Positions 23,591 through 32,425 are shown, counted from the first letter of the stretch. The stretch: DNA of 48,833 nt from Candidatus Poribacteria bacterium (GCA_022819945.1 JAJEGI010000043.1:1-48833); one strand, 5' to 3'. Notes: generated from the letters alone by a model not told the origin. Program-made: numbers and translations.

Positions 23591-25150
23591 ATGACAGGTG
23601 GCGATATTTTTGTTGAATGTTTGAAAACACAAGGCGTTAAAGATATTTTCGGTTTACCGGGGAACCACCTCGACACCGTTTACGAAGCATTATACAACAA
23701 TCAAGACAGTATCCAGCACTATGTCACACGGCATGAAGGCGGCACGGCGTTTATGGCAGATGGTTATGCCCGTGCTACCGGCGATGTCGGTGTCTGCATG
23801 ACTGTGCCGGGTCCCGGATCAAATAATGCCTCGGTCGGTATCGGTGAGGCGAATACGGCATCGTCACCTGTGCTTTGGATCACCGGACAAAATCCGTCTT
23901 ATTTGGCACAACGGGATCCGAAGAAGAGTTTTCACGGGTTGGATCAGCGAGCAGCTTTCACACCGATGACGAAGCATCTGGAGATTGTGCATCGGGTAGA
24001 CCAAATCCCCGGTGCAGTCAATCGGAGTTTCAGTGCATTGCGTTCCGGGAGACCGGGTCCTGTGCTGATTGAACTGGCGAAAGATGCGTTGGACGCAGAA
24101 GCCGACTTGCCAATCCCGCCATACAACAACGGTATTCAGACGACAGCAAGCCCAGAAGATGTAGATGCTGCGATAGCACTGTTACGCACCTCGGAACGTC
24201 CACTGATTATCGCAGGCGGTGGTATCAATCATACGCGTGCCACCGCGGAGATCCTGGCGTTCGCGGAACTACTGGACGCGCCGATCGTGATGACAGGTTT
24301 TGGAAAAGGTTCGGTGCCGGAAGACTCACCCTATTCCATCGGTATCTTCCGAGACGGCGTTGCCCAAGCAGCAATGAACGCGTCTGACCTCATCGTTGCC
24401 GTCGGTACCCGATTCAATTATCGTGATACTGGCAGCTGGAGCCTCAAAATTCCGCAACCGCTATTGCATATTGAAGCCGACCCTGAAGAAATTCACAAAG
24501 AATATCCGGCGACTGTTGGCATCGGTGCGAATCCGAAATTGGTGTTACGCCAGTTGAATGCCGCGCTGCATGCCGAGAAACGAACCGGCGGTTGGGGTGA
24601 AGGTCTACGCGAATTACGCCGACGATTTACCGAAATTGAGCATCCGCAAATCCTTAAGGAGATGCGTGATGTGATGCCGCGTGACGCGATCTTGTCAGTT
24701 GACGTTAACATCACTGGCTACGGTGCGCTGGCACATTTTCCGTGTTATCATCCCGGAAGTTACATCTTCTCCGGTGTATCTGTGGCAATGGGGATCGGAT
24801 TGACGGGTGCTATCGGCGCGCAAGTCGCTTACCCGGAACGGAAAGTCGTCGCGTTGAGCGGTGACGGCGGGTTTTTAATGACATGCCCGGATTTCGCAAC
24901 CGCGGTGATGTATAACCTGCCCATTGTGACGCTCGTGATGAACGATAATCAGTATACCTCAATCGAGCGCGGGCAGCTGCGTCGGTTCGGTAAACGGATC
25001 GGTGTTGAGTTGGTGAACCCAGATTTTGTGCAATTTGCTGAGTCGTTTGGTGCAGTCGGATTACGGGTTGAAGACCCAAACGATTTTAAGCCGATGTTTG
25101 AAAAAGCACTCGCTTTGGATAAGCCGGTTTTACTCGAAGTCGTTAAGTAG
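23591..25150 (+). CDS. Thiamine diphosphate-dependent enzyme, acetolactate synthase-like
   Basis: ATG 23591 is chosen because AAAAGGAG lies seven bases upstream and the protein begins MTGGDIFVECLKTQGV, as usual. The longer reading overlaps the previous gene. The 519-residue product has the three ThDP-enzyme domains: the Pyr domain with catalytic E49 (RHEGGTAFMADGYARATG), a central Rossmann-like domain, and the PP domain with the ThDP/Mg motif GDGGF...MNDNQ. The GPG loop (PGPGSNN) is present. Members include acetolactate synthase, benzoylformate decarboxylase and oxalyl-CoA decarboxylase. No small regulatory subunit is nearby, so a catabolic decarboxylase or synthase is as likely as a role in branched-chain amino acid synthesis. 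Confidence 0.87.
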   Translation: MTGGDIFVECLKTQGVKDIFGLPGNHLDTVYEALYNNQDSIQHYVTRHEGGTAFMADGYARATGDVGVCMTVPGPGSNNASVGIGEANTASSPVLWITGQNPSYLAQRDPKKSFHGLDQRAAFTPMTKHLEIVHRVDQIPGAVNRSFSALRSGRPGPVLIELAKDALDAEADLPIPPYNNGIQTTASPEDVDAAIALLRTSERPLIIAGGGINHTRATAEILAFAELLDAPIVMTGFGKGSVPEDSPYSIGIFRDGVAQAAMNASDLIVAVGTRFNYRDTGSWSLKIPQPLLHIEADPEEIHKEYPATVGIGANPKLVLRQLNAALHAEKRTGGWGEGLRELRRRFTEIEHPQILKEMRDVMPRDAILSVDVNITGYGALAHFPCYHPGSYIFSGVSVAMGIGLTGAIGAQVAYPERKVVALSGDGGFLMTCPDFATAVMYNLPIVTLVMNDNQYTSIERGQLRRFGKRIGVELVNPDFVQFAESFGAVGLRVEDPNDFKPMFEKALALDKPVLLEVVK

Positions 25151-25185
25151 TTATTATCATATAAAAATAGATAAAGGAGCTGAAC

Positions 25186-26406
25186 ATGCCCAAAAAGATC
25201 GGTGTTTTAACAGGGGGTGGCGATACGAGCGCGCTCAATGCGACCCTTAAAGGCATCGCGCTGAAAGCCGAGGAACTCGGTTTTGAACTCATTGGATTCA
25301 TGGAGGGTTGGCGCGGTGTTCTGAAAGGCGGTCGGTACTTTACGCTGACCCCGGACCTGATTGATGAAAATCGAGGAGGAACACTCTTAAAAAGTTCACG
25401 CACGAACCTGATTAAAGATAATAAGTTAGATGAGGCAGTAGACAACCTTAAAAAACTGGATGTTAGTGGACTCATTCCGATTGGTGGTGATGACACTTTG
25501 ACGGTCGGGACTGCACTGTCCGATCAGTTCACAACTACGTTCGTCACCAAAACGATTGATAACGATGTGGGTATCAATCCACCCGAAGGGGATGCTGTCG
25601 ATTACTCTAAGATGGTGAACTATTTCTGTCCAGGTTTCCCTTCATCTGCGAACAGGGTCATCAATTACGTCCAAGATCTGCGGACAACGACTTACTCCCA
25701 CGATCGTGTGATTGTTGTTGAAGCGATGGGGAGAGATGCGGGTTGGTTGACCTTATCCGCCGCCTATGGGCGAGCGGATCTTATCGTTGTGCCAGAAGTG
25801 CCGTATCAACCGGAGAGATTAGCGGAAGCGATTCGTGAAAAACACGCTGCACAAGGGAACGTCATTGTTGTTGTATCGGAAGGGATTCGGAATGATGCTG
25901 GGGAACTGATGATTACTTCACAAGCGGAACTCGATGCTTTTGGGCATACGAAACCGGGCGGGTGTTCAGAAATTATCATTGAGACGATGAAGAAATTGCT
26001 TCCGGAGATCTCAAGTTCTGCGTTCCGGGCATTGATACTCGGTTATCTCCAGAGATGCGGTAGCCCGATACCCTTGGATAGAGACATCGCTATGAAAGCG
26101 GGTGCTATGGCGGTGCAAGCACTCTCAGACGGGATGTTCAACGGTGTTGCAACTATTACGCGGACAGAGGTAGGGATTGAACCGACCCTGTTACCGTTAG
26201 ATCAAGTGCTGAAGCGGGATGCATCGGGACATGTCATCCGAAGAAGCCTTGACTTACGATTTTACGATACCGAACGATATCAGATATCCCCCGCCGGTGT
26301 CGGATATTTCCGTCCGTTGTTCGGGGACTTGCCACACCCAGAGTTGTCATTGGGCGATCGATTGTCATTGGGTACTCGATTGATTAAGATTGGGGAGATT
26401 GACTAA
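25186..26406 (+). CDS. 6-phosphofructokinase, diphosphate-dependent type
   Basis: The 406-residue PfkA-fold protein starts at an ATG with AAAGGAG eight bases upstream. LTGGGDTSALNA (8-19) is the phosphoryl-donor loop. GGDDT (100-104) and KTIDND (122-127) carry Asp103 and Lys122 where ATP-dependent enzymes have two glycines. This pair is the recognised marker of PPi-dependent phosphofructokinases. MGRDAGW and the C-terminal PGGCSE motif are also present. The enzyme would make fructose 1,6-bisphosphate reversibly from fructose 6-phosphate and pyrophosphate, and so serve both glycolysis and gluconeogenesis. It is 35 bases behind the ThDP enzyme, in the same direction, and is followed by a hairpin terminator. 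Confidence 0.9.
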   Translation: MPKKIGVLTGGGDTSALNATLKGIALKAEELGFELIGFMEGWRGVLKGGRYFTLTPDLIDENRGGTLLKSSRTNLIKDNKLDEAVDNLKKLDVSGLIPIGGDDTLTVGTALSDQFTTTFVTKTIDNDVGINPPEGDAVDYSKMVNYFCPGFPSSANRVINYVQDLRTTTYSHDRVIVVEAMGRDAGWLTLSAAYGRADLIVVPEVPYQPERLAEAIREKHAAQGNVIVVVSEGIRNDAGELMITSQAELDAFGHTKPGGCSEIIIETMKKLLPEISSSAFRALILGYLQRCGSPIPLDRDIAMKAGAMAVQALSDGMFNGVATITRTEVGIEPTLLPLDQVLKRDASGHVIRRSLDLRFYDTERYQISPAGVGYFRPLFGDLPHPELSLGDRLSLGTRLIKIGEID

Positions 26407-26430
26407 TAATCGGCGTGTTTCAGTATAGGT

Positions 26431-26461
26431 AGGCGCGGTTTGAAACCGCGCCTTTAATTTT
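26431..26461 (+). terminator. Hairpin terminator after the phosphofructokinase gene
   Basis: An 11-base perfect inverted repeat, AGGCGCGGTTT (26431-26441) and AAACCGCGCCT (26443-26453), is followed by TTAATTTT. It lies in the 47-base gap between convergent genes. It also belongs to the GTAGG-headed palindromes seen elsewhere in the window. Confidence 0.7.
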
Positions 26462-29400
26462 GGGTATAAACACTCTTTCCCTCGCCGTAGTAAGAATCGT
26501 AGATGTGCTGATAGACCGCTTCGGATTTCTGATTAAACAGTTCCGGGGTGTAAGGTTGGGGCAGTTCATCATCAAGTATATTTTCAACAGTAAGTCTTAC
26601 CTGTGCGCGTGCTTGTGCATGTTTCCGCCAATCCAAGCCCAATTTTTCTCGTTTGAGTGTCTCAAGCATCTCCCTCACAGCATCTTTCACTTCATCCCGT
26701 TCTGGAGCCGTTAAATGAGGTTCGCGTTGTGTGAGAAGGTCAAACACCGCCAGTTCCTCCTCGGAGAGGTCCTCAGTCCCGGCGCGTTTATCTTCTTCAT
26801 GGAGATCATTAACGAAATCAAAAAGTTGCTGAAAATAATCCGAAACCCCAATCGTACCCGCATTGTACGCTGCGATCATCTCCTCAAATTTCTCCTGATA
26901 GTCCATACGGTTTCTGTTGAGACGAATCATTGCGGTGAGTTTGCTGTTGATCGCGCCTCTAAGTTTCTCCGCTTCGACGCGTTTGTGCTGTGTATTGAAT
27001 CGCTCGCTTAACTGCTCAAAATCGATCTGACTTAGATCTATCGGCTCCGTATCGTAACCCTCAGCCGGTATCTGAATGCGATAGCCTTCAGGTGCGATGG
27101 ACCGATCCAGCACCTCCTCAACGTCTGTCATGACACCGGAGATGTCTGTCGGTGGTGTCAAATTTCTAATTTTCTGTGCGATGATATGGATAAGTTGACA
27201 GATTTTGGTAAATGCATGTGCATCAGGATCGGGTAGAATCGCTTTGTATAGCTTGGTGGTGCTTGTTGCGAGTTGTAGGTATCCCTTTTTGGTTTCATCG
27301 TTAATCAGGATACGTTCCATTGCGTCGTTGATTTGGGTGATGTTTTGGAATGCGTCGTCCGTTTGGGCTTTATCTAAGTCAACACCGAGCCCTCGGCAGA
27401 ATTCGGTGATTTCTGTGATCGCCGCTCGGAGTTTTTCAATCAGTTCTGACTTATCCGCAATCGGTTTCTGGTTTCCTTCCAGATCCGCACCCGTAGCATA
27501 AATCGCCAACGCTTTTTCGAGATCGCGGAAAACCCCAATGTAGTCAACAATTAAGCCGTTATTTTTATCACCGAAGACGCGATTCGCTCTGGCAATGGTC
27601 TGCATCAAAGTGTGGTTGCGCTGCGGTTTGTCGAGATAGATCGTGGAACAGGAAGGGACATCGAAACCGGTGATCCACATCGCACAGACGAAGACAATTC
27701 GGAAGGGATCATCGGGTTTTTTGAATTTAGTGTCTAAATCCTCCGTGTTCATACGGGCGCGGTGCTGTGTGATGTCTACGCCTTTTTGCCTGAGTTCATC
27801 GACTTCGTTTTGTCCGGGGGAAACGACGACTGCCATATCGGTCTCTTCCATGTAGCGAATTCTCTGCTTCGTGAAGATCCGCTCACTGCGGGATTGTGTG
27901 GTTAACTCGGATTTCAGTTGTTCAATGTCCTGCTTCCAATATTTCTGTACTTTGTCGAACATCTTAACAGCAGTCGCTTTGTCGATTGAGATAACCATGG
28001 CTTTTCCCTGATAGCCTCTACCTATAAAGTGGGAGACGATATCCTTAGCGATGGTCTCTAACCGATCATCTCGTGTGATGAGGTGATACTCTCTGGCGAA
28101 TTCGTGTTCAAGCTTCGCCTCTTGTGCTTCATCGAGTTCGGCATCCTCAAGAATCTGTTCGATGTCTTCATTGAAGTCTTCGTTTATCAGTTGTAGCGTC
28201 GGTACGCGGTTCTCATAGTAGAGTGGCACGGTCGCGCGATCCATAATAGATTGGTTGAAGTCATAAATACTGACATAATCCCCGAAGACCGCTTTTGTTT
28301 TTTCTTCGCCAGCCATGAGGGGTGTACCCGTAAATGCGATGAATGCGGCGTTGGGGAGCGCGGTACGCATGTTCAAGGCGAGTGTATCGTATTGACTCCG
28401 ATGTGCTTCATCTGTGATGACGACGATGTCTGACCGCTCTGAGAGGACAGGATGCTGCTCGCTACCTTGCGTTTGGAATTTGTGAATAAGCGTGAAGATA
28501 TAGCGATGGTCTTCACTGAGGAGTCGGCGAAGATGTTTTATATCTTCTGCATGCACCTCTTGCTGTGTCAGCACACCGCTTGTACTGGCAAAGGTCTTAT
28601 AGGTTTGGTTATCCAATTCCTTGCGATCTGTTACGACAACAAATGTCCAATTTCCAAGCACTTTTCTATGGACTTTCTGGGCAAAAAAGAGCATGGAGAT
28701 GCTTTTTCCACTGCCCTGTGTATGCCAAAAGACCCCGAGTTTGCCGTGGTTATCTTCAATCTGTTTCAGGGATTCGATCGTGTTGTTGACACCGAGGTAT
28801 TGATGGTTCTTGGCGAGGATTTTGATTAATCCGCCTTGTACCTCCATAAACAGGATAAAGTTTTCAACGATGTCGAGCAATCTTTCGGGTGTGCAAAGTG
28901 CGTGCAGGATTGTCTCTAAGGCGGTTTGAGGGGTTTCGTTTTCGCTGTGAATGCGTTTCCATTCGGCGAAGTGTTCCCAATCCGCAGTAAGGCTCCCGAC
29001 TTTACTTTCGGTGCCGTTAGAGAGTAGAATAAAGGCGTTATACCAAAACAGGTGAGGAATGGTGTCTTTGTAGTCTCGGAGGTTGTCGTTGTAGGCAGCG
29101 TGGAGATGGACATCAATCCGCTTAAACTCCATCAGGACTAAAGGGATGCCGTTAACGAAACAGACTATATCTGGACGTTTTGTATACATCTCACCGGTAA
29201 TCCAGAATTGGGATGCGGCGAAGAAAGCGTTGTTTTCTGGGTGTTCCCAGTCGATGACTCGCAGCACTTCAACAGTCTCGTCTTCGCTGTCTGGATCAGT
29301 GAGGGTGACCTTTACGCCGTCTTTCAGGAGGGTATAAATCTCGCGATTGGCTTCAATAGGACTCATAACTGCACGGGAGTAGGTGAGTTCCTCAATTGCT

Positions 29401-29615
29401 TTGGCGATAATATCACTGGTTGCGGTAGGGTTGAGGCGTTTGAGCGCGGGTTGCAGTCGGGCAGTTAGGACAACTTCGGATTTGGTTTGCCGCCCGAGTG
29501 GACTCTTTTCCGTCTGTTCAAATTCGCTGTGGCAGTTTAGCGTCTCCCATCCGATTTCTTTAAGCAGGTTGATGGCGGGTTGTTCTATGAGTTGGTCTTC
29601 GCTGTATGGGTTCAT
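26454..29615 (-). CDS. hsdR: Type I restriction enzyme, R (motor/nuclease) subunit
   Basis: The 1053-residue length is normal for the family. The N-terminal nuclease domain has D149 (KRPDIVCFVNG) and E163-F-K165. The translocase core has HTQGSGKS (298-305, Walker A), TDEAH (401-405), FTGTPL and the arginine-finger motif QTIARANRVFG. A helical C-terminal domain ends near residue 1045. Together with HsdM and HsdS encoded upstream it would translocate DNA and cut unmethylated foreign DNA. It is separated from hsdS by two small genes and a MITE-like element, so the operon is interrupted. Its end converges on the phosphofructokinase terminator. Confidence 0.93.
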   Translation of the reverse strand: MNPYSEDQLIEQPAINLLKEIGWETLNCHSEFEQTEKSPLGRQTKSEVVLTARLQPALKRLNPTATSDIIAKAIEELTYSRAVMSPIEANREIYTLLKDGVKVTLTDPDSEDETVEVLRVIDWEHPENNAFFAASQFWITGEMYTKRPDIVCFVNGIPLVLMEFKRIDVHLHAAYNDNLRDYKDTIPHLFWYNAFILLSNGTESKVGSLTADWEHFAEWKRIHSENETPQTALETILHALCTPERLLDIVENFILFMEVQGGLIKILAKNHQYLGVNNTIESLKQIEDNHGKLGVFWHTQGSGKSISMLFFAQKVHRKVLGNWTFVVVTDRKELDNQTYKTFASTSGVLTQQEVHAEDIKHLRRLLSEDHRYIFTLIHKFQTQGSEQHPVLSERSDIVVITDEAHRSQYDTLALNMRTALPNAAFIAFTGTPLMAGEEKTKAVFGDYVSIYDFNQSIMDRATVPLYYENRVPTLQLINEDFNEDIEQILEDAELDEAQEAKLEHEFAREYHLITRDDRLETIAKDIVSHFIGRGYQGKAMVISIDKATAVKMFDKVQKYWKQDIEQLKSELTTQSRSERIFTKQRIRYMEETDMAVVVSPGQNEVDELRQKGVDITQHRARMNTEDLDTKFKKPDDPFRIVFVCAMWITGFDVPSCSTIYLDKPQRNHTLMQTIARANRVFGDKNNGLIVDYIGVFRDLEKALAIYATGADLEGNQKPIADKSELIEKLRAAITEITEFCRGLGVDLDKAQTDDAFQNITQINDAMERILINDETKKGYLQLATSTTKLYKAILPDPDAHAFTKICQLIHIIAQKIRNLTPPTDISGVMTDVEEVLDRSIAPEGYRIQIPAEGYDTEPIDLSQIDFEQLSERFNTQHKRVEAEKLRGAINSKLTAMIRLNRNRMDYQEKFEEMIAAYNAGTIGVSDYFQQLFDFVNDLHEEDKRAGTEDLSEEELAVFDLLTQREPHLTAPERDEVKDAVREMLETLKREKLGLDWRKHAQARAQVRLTVENILDDELPQPYTPELFNQKSEAVYQHIYDSYYGEGKSVYTQN

Positions 29616-29640
29616 TTGAAAATAGGGTCAGTTGTAAAGA

Positions 29641-29970
29641 TTAAGATTCCTGTCCTTCTGTTCTACTTTTTGATTCGTGAAGACGCTTGATAGGATCAAT
29701 TCTCGCTTTCAGCACTTCCGCCGACTCAACTTCGACGATTTTCCATATACCCCTTGCTGCCAAAGCCTCTTCAAACTCAAAGCGGTGGATGCCAGCCAAC
29801 TCAGCGGCTCTGCCGAGCGTCACTTCGCCTTCTTGATATAGCAGAATCGCAGCATCCAATTGTGATGCTTCTTCAAGGGATTTACGCAGTTGCTCACGCT
29901 CGACTTTGGACAGCTTTTGTATCAGTGGTAATAGTTTTTCAAGTGTTATCGGTTCAGAAATTTGAATCAT
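29641..29970 (-). CDS. UPF0175 family small protein (antitoxin-like)
   Basis: The 109-residue product has residues 40-72 (LLYQEGEVTLGRAAELAG, then FEEALAARGI) that match the helix-turn-helix-like core of UPF0175 proteins. This family occurs beside PIN-domain or other toxins and is regarded as antitoxin-like. The N-terminal half is a charged helical region (LEKLLPLIQKLSKVEREQLRKSLEE). No PIN or other toxin gene accompanies it here, so it is orphaned inside the type I restriction locus, between hsdR (25 bases away) and the EQGI-repeat gene. Confidence 0.75.
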   Translation of the reverse strand: MIQISEPITLEKLLPLIQKLSKVEREQLRKSLEEASQLDAAILLYQEGEVTLGRAAELAGIHRFEFEEALAARGIWKIVEVESAEVLKARIDPIKRLHESKSRTEGQES

Positions 29971-30021
29971 TGTGATCTATTCCTTTTGGATTTTATATCA
30001 GGATTAAACCTTCGGTACAGC

Positions 30022-30315
30022 TTAGTTTTCAAGGTTTAAGAGTGCATGCGTGAACTCATCAAGGTTCGACGCTTTTGTGGCGACGCGATGTAAGTGATCC
30101 AGACGTTGTAGATCGTCAATGGCTTCAAGAAAAGGCTTGAGTTTCTCTGCGACATCACTCTGAAACTGGACCTCCAGCACCGTAAGGATCGCTTCAACAG
30201 CGTACTGTTTTTTACCTTGTTCGATGCCTTGCTCAATGCCTTGCTCAATGCCTTGCTCAATGCCTTGTTCAAAACCTTTTTCAGTGAAGTATTGGATAAT
30301 AGAAGATTCTTGCAC
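30022..30315 (-). CDS. EQGI-repeat protein, remnant-like relative of Rpn/DUF4351 proteins
   Basis: GTG 30315 is chosen because a perfect GGAGG lies five bases upstream. An upstream in-frame reading to 30369 lacks a ribosome site. The product is 97 residues. Residues 15-34 are a tandem EQGI repeat encoded by five 12-base units (30217-30276), followed by a helical segment (KKQYAVEAILTVLEVQFQ) and a hydrophobic C-terminal half. Such EQG tails followed by a short helix bundle are typical of the C-termini of Rpn/PDDEXK-family transposase-like proteins and DUF4351 proteins. Here no nuclease domain precedes it, so it is a stand-alone version or a truncated remnant that regained a start. Confidence 0.6.
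   Translation of the reverse strand: MQESSIIQYFTEKGFEQGIEQGIEQGIEQGIEQGKKQYAVEAILTVLEVQFQSDVAEKLKPFLEAIDDLQRLDHLHRVATKASNLDEFTHALLNLEN
30217..30276 (-). repeat. Five-unit 12-base coding minisatellite
   Basis: Units of 12 bases (consensus TTGCTCAATGCC on the plus strand) start at 30217, 30229, 30241, 30253 and 30265. The three middle units are identical. They encode the EQGI repeat on the minus strand. Copy number changes would keep the frame. Confidence 0.9.
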
Positions 30316-30398
30316 GATAACCTCCGATACCTTGTTGTAAATTATACACCGTCGTGTTGTATCTGTCAATTGCTTTTAGGATTAGTGCAGTGCCATTC

Positions 30399-30534
30399 AA
30401 TTTTATAGTAAAGCCCATAATTATTTGGACACGCGGTTGACCGTAGGGGCTGGGTCACCCAGCCCCTACGATCGGAAGTGTGGAGTCAATACCATTGAGT
30501 GTCAATTTATTTTCGGATTTTACTATAAGAAATT
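30399..30534. mobile_element. MITE-like element with terminal inverted repeats and an internal palindrome
   Basis: About 136 bases long. The left end AATTTTATAGTAAAGCC (30399-30415) is matched by an inverted right end at 30515-30534, whose reverse complement reads AATTTCTTATAGTAAAATCC. Ten core bases pair perfectly. Inside is a perfect 14-base palindrome, CGTAGGGGCTGGGT at 30443-30456 and its complement at 30458-30471. No coding frame is present. It lies in the 349-base gap between hsdS and the EQGI gene. The remaining part of that gap (30535-30664) is AT-rich and holds nothing recognisable. Confidence 0.55.
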
Positions 30535-30664
30535 ATTCGATTTTACGTCTTTTTTCAGGATCCGGTGCGAAATGCTGCGACAGGCTGCGAAAATTTCAAT
30601 AGATTGTTTTAAAACACAACATATATTAAGTGTTATCACCTGTGAAAAATGCAACACAAAAAAC

Positions 30665-32068
30665 CTATAATTGAATGACTTTGGGATCAGTATCAATATC
30701 AAGTTCGGATACGTCAATCTCACCGGAGATGAGTTTGGGAAGGAGGAGGTCGCGGGTTTGGCGGAGGTTGGCGTTTTTCAAGCGAAGAGTGTGACAAATA
30801 TCAATCATAGGGGTTACTTTCTCACAAAAACGATTCAATAGCAATTCAGTTGGTATAAGAACCGACATACCGAGAAAATCATTAGGTTTAACCCGCTGAT
30901 GACTACCTGAAGTTCCTGACACTCGAACCGCTAACTCAGCAGAGAATTCAAGAGAGCGACACAAATTAAGCAAAAAGACACAATTAACCGGTGTCTTGGG
31001 TTTCAACGCAAGAAATTCAGTTGAGGTTATTGCCCGATGTTCCGTGTCTAAGAATGGAAACCAGACGCGCGGAATACGTGGGTTTAGTTTAGATACAAGA
31101 ACGCACTCTTCAGCAATTAAGTATTTAGTGCTTCTAATTGAACTACCTTCTTCAAGAGACGGCATTTGACCACTATCAAATGCAGGTATACTGAAATGAG
31201 CAAAAGTTTCATCTGGAAATTTGGTTGGATTAATGCCTTTTCTTGATAAGTCTACAATGTCTGAATATTTGAGAATCTTCCACCCTTGCGGTATCGGTCC
31301 TAATGGTGATTCTACCATCCGGACGTTCTCATGTCCGGGGAATCGGAAGTGGACGAACCATTCTCGGTAGAGCGTTTGTGCCATGTTTTCAAGGATTTTG
31401 ATGCGGCGGGTGTTGTTTTCGATGAGGTCGTCGTAGGTGGAGAGGATGGCGGCGATTTTGCGTTGGGTTGCGAGAGAATAGGCTGGAACATGGATGTCTT
31501 CAACCGTTGATAATATAGCGCGCTGCCGTCCTGATGCCCCTGTCATACTCTTTACAGCAGGATCCCGAATTATAGGGCTCAGAGCCAAGTAAAGTACATA
31601 AGTTGCGTCTGATATATTGGGTTTACCACGAAAAATGAAGAACTCGGTTGATCCAAAACAAGGTTCATTCTTCGTGTGCTTGGATCGGACGATCTTCCCA
31701 TTTTCTAAACAAGGCGTAATGCGGGCAAAAAGCGTATCACCGGATTGAAATCGTGAGCCTCCGCCTTTGTAGGCTCGTTTTTTCAGTGGGTAAACAAATG
31801 CATTGCCTGGAGTGACATCAGCCATTTCAACGTACGGATATTCTTTTCCCCTCTCTAATCGGATACTTGGATTGACTTCAACGAAATCACCAAACCGAAT
31901 TGTGTTTTTCATCGGTTTACTCTTTTGTTGTGATTTCAAGTTAACCTGAAATTCTACTTCGTGGGTTTCGTCCCAATAATCGGCGATGCTGTGTGTGTCC
32001 CAAAATTCGCCGATTTCCTCTGGCGTTGCATCGGGAGGCGGCATTGGATCTTGGCTTTTGTTTTTCAT
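30665..32068 (-). CDS. hsdS: Type I restriction specificity subunit with an antitoxin-like N-terminal extension
   Basis: The product has 467 residues. From M53 onwards it is an HsdS: the first target-recognition domain (about 53-190), the conserved spacer helix ending in TQRKIAAILSTYDDLIENNTRRIKILENMAQTLY (split near 200-235), the second recognition domain (255-410) and a closing helix with LRQTRDLLLPKLISGEID. Residues 8-50, PMPPPDATPEEIGEFWDTHS then DYWDETHEVEFQVNL, instead match the start of CopG/COG5304-type antitoxins. Either the antitoxin fragment is fused in frame, or HsdS really starts at ATG 31912. No strong ribosome site marks either start. The protein dictates the DNA sequence methylated and cut by HsdMR. 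Confidence 0.9.
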   Translation of the reverse strand: MKNKSQDPMPPPDATPEEIGEFWDTHSIADYWDETHEVEFQVNLKSQQKSKPMKNTIRFGDFVEVNPSIRLERGKEYPYVEMADVTPGNAFVYPLKKRAYKGGGSRFQSGDTLFARITPCLENGKIVRSKHTKNEPCFGSTEFFIFRGKPNISDATYVLYLALSPIIRDPAVKSMTGASGRQRAILSTVEDIHVPAYSLATQRKIAAILSTYDDLIENNTRRIKILENMAQTLYREWFVHFRFPGHENVRMVESPLGPIPQGWKILKYSDIVDLSRKGINPTKFPDETFAHFSIPAFDSGQMPSLEEGSSIRSTKYLIAEECVLVSKLNPRIPRVWFPFLDTEHRAITSTEFLALKPKTPVNCVFLLNLCRSLEFSAELAVRVSGTSGSHQRVKPNDFLGMSVLIPTELLLNRFCEKVTPMIDICHTLRLKNANLRQTRDLLLPKLISGEIDVSELDIDTDPKVIQL

Positions 32069-32095
32069 ATTCTTATTATACGATAAAACAAGTGA

Positions 32096-32425
32096 CTAAG
32101 TTGTAACAAGGCGCAAGTGTCCACCTTTTTCGTCCGAAGGCGTAATATGAATTTCAATATTCCGGTTCAATCGCTTTAAGAGTATAATCAGTTGTGGGAC
32201 GGTAAAAAGATGAAAATCCCCATCTTGGATTCGGGACACATCATTTGAATCAATTCCAAAGTGCGTCTCTGCTTTCGTTGAGGTGAGTTTTAGTTCTTCA
32301 AAGAGCCTATAAACGTGATAGGCAAGGTATGACCGTAACTGTTCGTATTCAGCCTCCTCCTCGGAGAAACCGATGTCCAGAAATACATTTCCAGAACCTT
32401 TCTCAACTTTTACTTCTTCACTCAT
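32096..32425 (-). CDS. XRE/HigA-like antitoxin
   Basis: The 109-residue helix-turn-helix protein has a core (about 45-80) reading TSTKAETHFGIDSNDVSRIQDGDFHLFTVPQLIILLKRL (in two halves), typical of HigA-type XRE antitoxins that bind their own promoter. The ATG overlaps the toxin gene's end by eight bases, toxin first, as in HigBA. The first 25 codons are nearly duplicated at 36555-36631 upstream of an SDR gene. It sits between hsdM and hsdS, in the same direction. Confidence 0.85.
   Translation of the reverse strand: MSEEVKVEKGSGNVFLDIGFSEEEAEYEQLRSYLAYHVYRLFEELKLTSTKAETHFGIDSNDVSRIQDGDFHLFTVPQLIILLKRLNRNIEIHITPSDEKGGHLRLVTT

Noticed and set aside
30217..30276. Tandem 12-base units as a possible CRISPR-like array
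   Set aside because: Units are contiguous without spacers and are in frame within a coding sequence. It is a minisatellite.
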